Positions 56,055 to 64,000 of a stretch of DNA of 64,000 bases are shown here, piece by piece. This DNA is from Nannobrachium achirus. Its lineage: Eukaryota; Chordata; Actinopteri; Myctophiformes; Myctophidae. The number at the start of each line of letters is the position of its first letter. Position 1 is the first letter of the stretch. Below the pieces are notes generated by a model. The model saw only the letters and a list, made by a program, of their open reading frames with translations. It was not told where the DNA came from and made no database searches. A program made the translations under genes and the position numbers. The stretch is taken from positions 60,414,357 to 60,478,356 of the forward strand of contig OY997647.1 in the NCBI GenBank assembly GCA_963921795.1. Direction: 5' to 3'.

Positions 56055-57454
56055 GGGTGCGTTAGGAAATGCGCACCGGGTGTGTGCTCAGTGTAGTGAG
56101 TGCAGTGGGCGGTGACGTTGAGAGTGCATTCAGTGTGGCTTATTTACGAACGACCAGTTAAGAGGCAACTGTGTGCTTTTTCAGTCGGAAAACTTAATTT
56201 AATTCATAACATTGGCCTACCTGCTGTTAGTTTACACGTTGATGCGTGTGTAACAATAAAGCCCAAAGGACCAATAAAGCAGTAAACGGTGCATTTTGTT
56301 ATCATTTCCTACGCCACTGTTCACAACTGAGAAGTGCGAGACACGGCCATGAAAACCAACCAATCAAAACACCACACCGTCAAACCCCAACTTTAGAGTA
56401 GGGTCGGTCAGTGCGCGTACTCAGCCAGGGCCGGACTTACCATTGGGCCAGGGTGGGCACGCGCCCGGGGGCCTCAGGGGAGGGGGGCCTAAAAAAAAAA
56501 AAAAAAACCCCATTCCAACCCCATCTTTCAAACATGGCAGCCATGTTTGTTTACATTTCAAGAACACATAATGGCTGCTAGCTCATGAATGCCTGAACGG
56601 ATTTCCATTCGGATTTTTTTGTTTGAAAGCTGTGAACAGTGTGCACACACGTGGTGCATGATCTAGGCATGGGCGTGCATGATCCGTGCACTATGAATTA
56701 CATGGAAGTCTATGGAGAGGGAGGCGGTGTGGAATTTGGAAGCCATTTTGAAAAGACCCTGAATTAGTTAATTTAATGTATTAAAGTATTGCAATCCAAA
56801 TAAAGAGATATTTGTGTTTAGTTACAGTACATTTTGTTTTATTATTGAGAGCTTCTGCTCTGCTGGCCGCACTGCATGTAGCTGCTCTGAAAGGTTAGTG
56901 CAGTCTAAAGCCCGCCCACTCTATGTATCCGGTACTTTCCACACACATAGGCTGCACACATGCACGCAAACTCCAATTCTGTATCCGTGTGTGTGTGTGT
57001 GTGTGTGTGTTTCGCTGCATGCTAAATAAATAGTAACAGCTATCTGCAGCTCCTTGTTAGACTGTTGTGTGGGGAATAAAAAGCACCCAAAAACGGGTAA
57101 AACCCCCAAAAAATCGCACCCGCCCTATGGGCGGGTGGACACACTTAATTCCTTGCAACACCCTAGATATTGGTCAAATTACGCCTCTGCACACAGTCAC
57201 ATTATGCACGAGCCGGTCCGGAGGTGAGGTCACGGTGTGGTCAGGTGGACCGGAGGTGGAATTTTTGCGCGCGCACAAGGGCCTCTTTATATCCCCTTGC
57301 CCAGGGGCCTCATGTCATATAAATCCGGGCCTGTACTCAGCACACCGTTGCGCCGCGCACTGGATTTCCGAACGACAACGCACCAAGTGCACCGAATAAA
57401 CGAACGACGACATGGCACACCAGTGCGTTGAGTGCGCATTTCTCGAACGCACCC
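56055..57454. mobile_element. Element with GGGTGCGTTAGGAAATGCGCAC ends
   Basis: Left GGGTGCGTTAGGAAATGCGC mirrors right GCGCATTTCTCGAACGCACCC. No clear target duplication; it contains the insertion 56426-57333. Confidence 0.7.
56426..57333. mobile_element. hAT-type insertion nested in the previous element
   Basis: CAGGGCCGGACTTACC left, AAATCCGGGCCTG right; identical octamers TACTCAGC at 56418-56425 and 57334-57341. Contains a piece related to 17650-17830 (GAACGGATTTCCATTCGG). Confidence 0.9.
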
Positions 57455-57753
57455 ATAATTTGACACAAACAAATTAATCGCAAAAGAAAGAAGGGGAAAT
57501 AAAACGCCCGCAGTGTATAAGGACCTTTATTGATGGTTACCAAGCAGCTGTACTTGAGTGCTCTAGGATTAAGCCCTTCAGTAGAAGGGCAGCTCGGCGG
57601 CGAGAGGAGAGAGATTGTTTACTTCCCCCGTCCGTACTTTATTTCCCAGAAAGCATTGAGACCAGTGACCTTTCATTCACAAGCTTACGCCTCTCAAACT
57701 CTGTATTTGGGATCAGTGTTTTTGAAGTAATTAAGATGCATCGCTCTCTGACT

Positions 57754-58165
<412 letters not shown>

Positions 58166-58182
58166 GCGAGTACTTTTTCGAG

Positions 58183-58185
<3 letters not shown>

Positions 58186-58238
<53 letters not shown>

Positions 58239-58241
58239 GTG

Positions 58242-58270
<29 letters not shown>
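58186..58270 (+). repeat. (TG)n(TC)n microsatellite
   Basis: TG run to 58242 then TC run to 58270. Confidence 0.95.
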
Positions 58271-58273
<3 letters not shown>

Positions 58274-58693
58274 CCATACAATGCAATATATCTATATATT
58301 GTATTTGTGCACGTGTGTATGTACAGTATACATTGTATATGCTCACCCCCTAACTGTAATGGCTCACACACGCACCAGTATAAAATATTAATTTCCAGTC
58401 CTCACTGATTTCTCTTCAGTCAATACAGAGTGCTGTTTAATGTACTCAGACCATACAACACTGTGTTTTAATTTGCTCAATAATTCATTCGGCCTTTAAT
58501 AATTCAGCAGCATGTTGCAACTGCACATACGCCTTGACCATCCATAGTAATAGTTTGTCGCCCCCTGCAGGCGGGCAGGGGTGTGGCACCAAATTCCGGG
58601 CCCTTGTTGGATTCACTGCGGCCCCCCATGAATGTTCTTCATAGGGGGAGGGGGTTTAATCCATTTAGTCTGGGAACGCATTATTACGCGTTA

Positions 58694-58985
58694 TTTTAGA
58701 TATACAGCGCGGCACTGAGTGCCGCGCTGCGAGCTTGTTAGTAGATCTGCTATTTTTGAAAAAACTTGATCATTTGTGCAAGTCTTCCACTATTGAAAAA
58801 TAGCAGATATACAAGCTCACAGCGCGGCACCGAGTGCCGCGCTGCGAGCTTGTTAGTAGATCTGCTATTTTTGAAAAAACTTGATCATTATGTGCAAGTC
58901 TTCCACTATTGAAAAATAGCAGATATACAAGCTCACAGCGCGGCACCGAGTGCCGCGCTGTGAGCTTGTAGATCTGCTATTTTTG
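58694..58985. repeat. Three tandem hairpin modules
   Basis: Units of about 117 bp, each with GCGCGGCAC(C)GAGTGCCGCGC at the centre and the spacer AAACTTGATCATTTGTGC; the first lacks part of the left arm and two carry the same TTAGTA insertion in the right arm. Confidence 0.92.
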
Positions 58986-59344
58986 AAAATCTTGAACATT
59001 TGTGCAAGTCTTCCAATATTTTTTACCCGATTCTATAAATGTCTTCTAAATCCTTCTAAGGTTTTTTGAGAACCCTATGTTTTCTATATCAGTGGTGCTC
59101 AAACCTTTTCATGTGAAGGACCCCCAAAATTATATGTATTTGGCCACGGACCCCCATCTCAAAATATTTAGTTCCAGGGACCCCCTCAGAAGCAAAATTT
59201 ACAAATTACAAATGATCGCTTAAAAATTACATATATTTAAAGAATTGCACACATTTTCAAAAATGGCAGATCTACAAGCTCGCAGCGCGGCACTTGGTGC
59301 CGCGCTGTGAGCTTGTATATCTGCTATTTTTCAATAGCTAAAGT

Positions 59345-59557
59345 CAGAGCCTTCTACCTACGGAGAGTTGCGTCACTCCCGTTCACTTCATGGGGCCAGG
59401 TCTTCTACGCACACATCTATTGGCGTATAGTGACAAACCGTGAACCGGAAGTTTACAGAATGCATTGAAGTCTATGAGGCGTAAAGTGACAATGAACCAC
59501 ATGACCAGCGCTGTTTCTGACCCCGCAGTGGCAGGACTCTCTGATTAGACGACTCTG
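59345..59557. mobile_element. hAT-type MITE with CAGAG ends, nested
   Basis: CAGAGCCTTC left, CGACTCTG right; identical octamers GCTAAAGT at 59337-59344 and 59558-59565. Closely related to 6977-7184. Confidence 0.92.
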
Positions 59558-59609
59558 GCTAAAGTATAAAATAACTAAGGCCCCTCCACCTTGGGCCCTA
59601 GTAACCCCA

Positions 59610-59641
59610 CTCCCCCCTTTGTGTCGCCCCCTGCAGGCGGG
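59610..59641 (+). promoter_or_regulatory. stt3b: Transposon-derived 3' splice site of STT3B exon
   Basis: The pyrimidine-rich stretch CCCCACTCCCCCCTTTGTG and the bases GCCCCCTG are the right end of the inserted hAT-type element; the CAG and first exon bases GCGGG are the right-hand target duplication. The ancestral acceptor with the same CCCCCTGCAG|GCGGG survives 1066 bp upstream at 58561-58575. Use of the upstream copy would run into transposon sequence, so the downstream one must be spliced to make STT3B. Splicing at this site is inferred from reading frame, not observed. Confidence 0.85.
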
Positions 59642-59824
59642 GAAGGTGCGTAAACACGTCTCGGAGCAGGAGAAGGCGGAGGAGGGTCTGGGGCCCAACA
59701 TCAAGTCCATAGTGACCATGCTGATGCTGATGCTGCTCATGATGTTCGCCGTCCACTGCACCTGGGTCACCAGCAACGCTTACTCCAGTCCCAGTGTGGT
59801 GCTGGCTTCATACAACCACGATGG
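59637..59824 (+). CDS. stt3b: STT3B internal exon (last in window)
   Basis: Encodes AGKVRKHVSEQEKAEEGLG, PNIKSIVTMLMLMLLMMFAV and HCTWVTSNAYSSPSVVLASY, ending NHDG: a charged cytosolic linker, the last transmembrane helix, and the start of the lumenal C-terminal catalytic domain. The WWDYG motif should follow in exons beyond this window. It starts in phase 0 and ends two bases into a Gly codon; the donor GTAAGT at 59825 is perfect. Its acceptor CCCCCTGCAG is not the ancestral one: it is formed by the end of a hAT-type element (to 59633) plus the copied target CAGGCGGG. Confidence 0.96.
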
Positions 59825-59844
59825 GTAAGTAGACAGTCTACCCA

Positions 59845-60028
59845 GGGTTTACTCAAACCTTCACATTTCAAGGTCTCCCCCTTTAACTCTGACGGTGTAC
59901 AACACGGATCCAAATGAACCCGTCAGGGTTCATTTGGACACTGTCTTGTTACAGACTTGCATGGGTCAATATAGACCCCGCCAAAGGAACCCACAAAGTC
60001 CCTGGAAACCACTTTGAGAACCACCGAA
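59845..60028. mobile_element. Diverged hAT-type MITE
   Basis: GGTTTACTCAAACC left, TTTGAGAACCACCG right; interior matches 25331-25521 (CTCCCCCTTTAACTCTGA). Lies 20 bp after the last donor. Confidence 0.6.
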
Positions 60029-60033
60029 TTAGA

Positions 60034-60048
60034 CCACACACACACACA

Positions 60049-60131
<83 letters not shown>
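60034..60131 (+). repeat. (CA)n microsatellite
   Basis: About 49 units, one CAGA interruption. Confidence 0.95.
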
Positions 60132-60133
<2 letters not shown>

Positions 60134-60414
60134 TTAAACAATACAGTTGTTGATAAAAGCTTTCTTTGGCTTCTTAATCCTAAAATAATATCCCAAATTA
60201 ACTCCCAACACTTATGATCACATTACAACAGAAATACAGTAAAAGGAGACCGGACTTGACGACTTATGTTGGATTTATTCATTTGAATGACTACGAGTGG
60301 CATGTCACTGAACCTGCCGCACGCCTAATAATTTTGTCTAAAACAGAACTTCTATGTTGTGTTTTAAATATGAGATAAAGTATCCATTTTCACTTTAAGA
60401 CTATGTGTTTCAAA
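60132..60414 (+). other. STT3B intron, unassigned
   Basis: Nothing recognised. Confidence 0.4.
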
Positions 60415-60655
60415 GTTGAGAGGCAGTGCCTCTAATATTTGTCCAATGTATAATATGTCATTTTAGATGTATTAAAAAGTCCTTAAATTGTCACTTTAGA
60501 AATGTGCAGATACCCTCTATACACTTAAACTTTATGTTGGTTTGATCACCGTTGAGAGAGAGAAAACAGTGTTGCACATTAAGTTGATCATCTGGGGACC
60601 CCACCAAAATAATATGGGGACCCTCCTGGGGGTCCCGACCCATAGGTTGACAGGG
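60415..60655. mobile_element. Family D fragment
   Basis: TTGTCACTTTAGAAATGTGCAG and GGGGACCCCACCAAAATAAT as in other D copies; the hairpin and left end are missing. Confidence 0.65.
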
Positions 60656-60995
60656 TTCCCACGGTCATGAAATTCCTGGAAATATTTTGAAATTAAAAAA
60701 ATATTTTTCCAGTACTGGAAAAGTTTTGGAATTGATCAAGGGTCCTGGAAAGTCATGGAAAAATATTTAGCTATGCATAGTTTTTGGCTATTGATGTCTC
60801 AATGTTTTCCTCGCAACATAATCATCATAATTCATCATACAAGACTGTCGCACAAAACTAGTGAAAACAGCCGATCTACAAGCACACAACGCCTCGTGCT
60901 TGTAGATCTGCTGTTTTCACTAGTTTAGTACATTTTATAGATGATAAATTCAAAACGAACGCTATTCGACAAGGTTTCCACCCGACAACGACAAT
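60656..60995. mobile_element. GGTTCCCACGGTCATG repeat and truncated family B
   Basis: 60656-60790 holds CATGAAATTCCTGGAAA and AAAGTCATGGAAAAAT, a common dispersed repeat; 60845-60995 is the right half of family B with a shortened hairpin ending CACCCGACAACGAC. Confidence 0.6.
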
Positions 60996-61445
60996 TATGC
61001 TATGAATATAAGGTGCTGGGAGTGAAAATTATGATGTAGGGGTGCCTCGGATTAAAACTTTAGACGGAGACAAAAAAGTTTGGGAGCCCCTGATGTAGAC
61101 ATTGCAATATACCGGCCATAAACCCGCACTCGCAGCACACAGTGCTGAATAATGTGTTGCCCTCTAGCCACTAGCGGAGGAGCCAGCGCCATCTCTCTTC
61201 TGTGTTAATTAATAATCCTCCTCCGCCATCACTCCATCTTACATGTAAATTAACTATTAGTTGTGTGTAGGAGCGCACAGACACAGAACCACACGGAGGA
61301 CAAGGGAGGTCAGGGAACAAACATATTATAATGCGAGCGTTCCTAGAAATATTGATGGAGTGAGCATGTGTGTACTACTCCTTAGTTTATGATAGCGTAA
61401 CGTATCGGTGTCGCACGCTGTCTGTATCTGCTGCTTTCCAAGGAC
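60996..61445 (+). other. STT3B intron, unassigned
   Basis: GTTTGGGAGCCCCTG at about 61078 is a hAT-like right end without a clear partner. Confidence 0.4.
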
Positions 61446-62099
61446 TTAACCCATTTAGGCCTGGGATTATTGAATAACTATTGAAAAATAGCAGATATAC
61501 AAGCTCACAGCGCGGCACCGAGTGCCGCGCTGCGAGCTCGTAGATCTGCTGTTTTTGAAAAAGTGGTGAAAATGTGTGCAAATCTCGTCTGTAACTGAAA
61601 TTTTGCTTCTGGGTGGTGCCTGGAACTAGATATTTTGAGATGGGGGTCCGTGGCCAAATACATATCATTTTGGCGGTCCTTCACATGAAAAGGTTTGAGC
61701 ACAACTGACATGGTATTATATGAATTTCGGAGCGCGTGAATAAAAAAATCAACCTCACGTTATGTCAATCACGTTTGCACACTGCCGCCCGTTTCGTATT
61801 TATTTTCGGACCAGGGTTGATTTTTTCTGATTTTCGCAACAGTCACCACTGGGTCCTTTGCTCTCTCTCTCTTCTCTCTCTCTCCTTGGCCTGAAAAATG
61901 CTTTCAAGGATTTCGGATTTCCAAAACGCAATGAAAAAACGCAGTGCAGTGTGCACTGCGTTTAAACCTTAGAACGATTCAAAAGACACTTAGAGAATCG
62001 GGTCAAAATCCGGTCAGAATTCATATTTTCACGATTTTTCAAAAATATTTAAAGCATAAAATAATGCGTAATAATGTGTAGCCAGCCTAACCGTGTTAA
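61446..62099. mobile_element. piggyBac-like element (family J)
   Basis: TTAACCCATTTAGGCCTGGG left, CCAGCCTAACCGTGTTAA right; full hairpin at 61487-61555; a CT run inside. Confidence 0.65.
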
Positions 62100-62301
62100 T
62101 GTTCTATTCTCTCTGAGGCTGTGCGTGGCCTTTACTCGTACCGAGCTGTTTCTTTTCAGGCGTCAGAGACACAATAGAGAACTCACAGTCAAATGGCAAA
62201 CTCAAGTACTCAAGTATTTATATATTTATGTATGAATCAATGTCCCTCTTATGCGTTGGCCTTGGCTTTTGTTTTAGCCAACCTCTCTCTCATAGACAGT
62301 A

Positions 62302-62417
<116 letters not shown>

Positions 62418-62494
62418 TACCAGTTAACTTCCAGCCTTGGTGTATGCTGTGGGTCTGTTTTCATTACGCTTCATAATCTGAATTGAAATATTAT

Positions 62495-62900
62495 ATAGAT
62501 AGATAGATACCTTTATTATCCCAAGGGGGGAAATCAGTTGCCCAGAGGCAGCACAGCAGTATAAGGTTATTTACAAAGTCACAGAGAAGTAAGAAAAAAG
62601 ATAAAAGAAAAAACAAGAACAGCGTACAGTAAAGAGCAAGGTACATCAAGAGAGGGAACAAATAATATATAAATATATAGGCCTATATAAATATATACAT
62701 AAAGTGTCCTTAAGCACAACTATCAAAATATTACAGTGTCCAAATCAAAAGTGACCATAGCAGTCAATGCTAGTTAGTGCAACAAGTATCTCACTGTCAT
62801 GTCAAACACAAGCAAAAATACCCTACTACTAACACAACCTAATAGTGCAGTGTCAAAAAAGTCAGTGCGAAAAAGAAAAAAAAAACAACTCGAAAGGAAA
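62495..62900 (-). mobile_element. LINE 3' end with TAGA tail
   Basis: TAGATAGATAGATACCTTT then ATTATCCCAAGGGGGGAAAT, the minus-strand 3' end of a fish non-LTR element, as at 6291. Confidence 0.6.
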
Positions 62901-62906
62901 AGAAAC

Positions 62907-63195
62907 TAGGATGGGATGATATGTGATATTATCGTTTAGCGTGATAAAAAACACTCACGATAATCGTATCATGGAGATTTAATATATCGTTTTATTTGCT
63001 GAGCTGCATATCCGGTACCACTTAAACCCTCTATTGGTAAAATGTACTTATAATATACGTACTTGATACAGACTTTCTACCAAATCTCTTTGCCAAAATA
63101 ATAGCCGATCTGCAAGCTTACAACGCGTTGTGAGCTTGCAGATTTCTTTGGTCATAATAATCGTGCTATGACATTTTCATATCGTCCCATCCCTA
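62907..63195. mobile_element. hAT-type MITE (family C), degraded
   Basis: TAGGATGGGATGATATG left, CATATCGTCCCATCCCTA right; short hairpin AGCCGATCTGCAAGCTTA. Target duplication not readable. Confidence 0.75.
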
Positions 63196-63372
63196 ATTAT
63201 ATCTGGGAAAACAATCCCAAAATAGCCGATTTTACTGCAAAGATATTTAATGTAGAGCGACAACAGAAATGTTTCAAGTATGGAGCCCTGAGGGACTCTG
63301 CTCAGCAACGTACAGGGTTTAAGTGGTTTTTAATAGCCTTGGCCACGTGCCTGTCAACCCACTACAGATTCG

Positions 63373-63781
63373 CAGGGGTCTTCAACGTTTTCAGGCCGGG
63401 GACCCCCAAACTGATGGGGAGACGGAGCAGGGACCCCCTACCACCTCGTAGGGTGGGGGGGTCGGGGCTACGACATATTTTTTATTTTAAACAAGTTACA
63501 GCGAGCAGGGTGGGCCGTACCACTACCACTTATTAACTGAGAACAAATGTCAATAATATCAACAATCTGTCAATTGCATAGTAATCATGTATTCAAGCTA
63601 TTCAAAATGGATAGAATCATGATTTATTTTTTAACATAAATGTGTAAAAAGGCAAACAAAAAAAAATCATTTTTTGAAAACCTTTTTTTTTTTTTTTTTT
63701 TTTTACCAATAATTTCGCGGACCCCCTGCAGTACCTCCGCGGACCCCCTAGGGGTCGCGGACCCCCTGTTGAAGACCCCTG
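63373..63781. mobile_element. hAT-like element with CAGGGGTCTTCAACG ends
   Basis: CAGGGGTCTTCAACG left mirrors TTGAAGACCCCTG right; flanking octamers do not match. T run at 63687-63705. Confidence 0.7.
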
Positions 63782-63891
63782 GGCCGCATTCACCAAATAT
63801 TCAAATGTTCGTATATTCGAATATCAAAGTCCCTATTCGACTTTGTTCCCTGAAGTCGAATATTCACTTATTTTTATTTTATTTGATTGTT

Positions 63892-64000
63892 TTCTCTTTA
63901 AAAAATCACACCCAATGAGAAGTGAGCAGTGGCCGTGCTTGCATAACGTCTTCAGACTAGGATTTGAGTCTAGGATGTACAGGGTATGCTACACACACGT
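63892..64000. mobile_element. Fragment of the TTAA-flanked element at 40286
   Basis: AAATCACACCCAATGAGAAG to the window edge matches 40708-40806 closely; preceded by a TATTCGAATAT-rich repeat (63790-63890). Confidence 0.7.

Larger units (their letters stand above)
58576..59633. mobile_element. hAT-type element (family A) across an STT3B splice acceptor
   Basis: CAGGGGTGTGGCACC left, GTGTCGCCCCCTG right; identical octamers CAGGCGGG at 58568-58575 and 59634-59641. Contains three tandem hairpins (58694-58985), a fourth at 59265-59333, and a nested CAGAG-type MITE at 59345-59557. Confidence 0.93.

Noticed and set aside
58561..58600. Upstream AG (58570) as the true start of the last STT3B exon
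   Set aside because: After GCGGG the sequence is transposon; only 59637 continues with GKVRKH and the conserved helix.
63373..63781. 8 bp target duplication for the CAGGGGTCTTCAACG element
   Set aside because: Flanks CAGATTCG and GGCCGCAT do not match.

Overview
The window looks like teleost fish genomic DNA. It has one conserved vertebrate gene in short exons with GT-AG introns, tRNA-derived SINEs of the fish V-SINE (DANA/HE1-like) type, long CA/TG and CT microsatellites, and a very dense nested load of small DNA transposons. The unusually many, unusually long dinucleotide repeats recall cod-like fishes, but I cannot assign a species.

The only gene I can support is STT3B (+ strand), the catalytic subunit of an oligosaccharyltransferase complex. 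Seven internal exons lie at 20386-20485, 24785-24882, 31662-31808, 41546-41594, 44530-44684, 51823-52034 and 59637-59824. They encode about 316 residues of the multi-span membrane part up to the entrance of the catalytic lumenal domain. The 5' exons lie left of the window (no upstream exon was seen in the first 20 kb), and the 3' exons, including the WWDYG motif, lie to the right. Phases agree across all six introns except at exon 24785-24882, which has lost one base and puts the downstream exon out of frame.

Everything else is repeat or unassigned sequence. Left flank (1-20.3 kb): a Harbinger-like MITE; a 5 kb nested insertion carrying a 4.4 kb foldback element with 710 bp arms; a CArG-box-rich repeat; hAT and piggyBac-like MITEs nested in one another; a 3.7 kb hAT-type insertion; and a SINE. 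The introns contain more of the same, plus an 18-copy 58 bp minisatellite, a 229 bp identical duplication, a U6 snRNA fragment, and a minus-strand LINE cut up by three hAT-type insertions. Many insertions could be delimited from the sequence by terminal inverted repeats plus 8 bp (hAT), TTAA (piggyBac-like), TAA (Harbinger-like) or TA (Tc1-like) target duplications.

Three observations stand out. (1) A hAT-type element inserted exactly across the 3' splice site of the last STT3B exon; its 8 bp target duplication contains the AG, so the working acceptor is now built from transposon end plus duplicated target. (2) A hairpin module built on the stem AGCNGATCTACAAGC recurs at more than 40 places inside at least six otherwise different repeat families, with arm changes that preserve pairing. 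(3) The first STT3B exon is bracketed by complementary (TG)n and (CA)n tracts.
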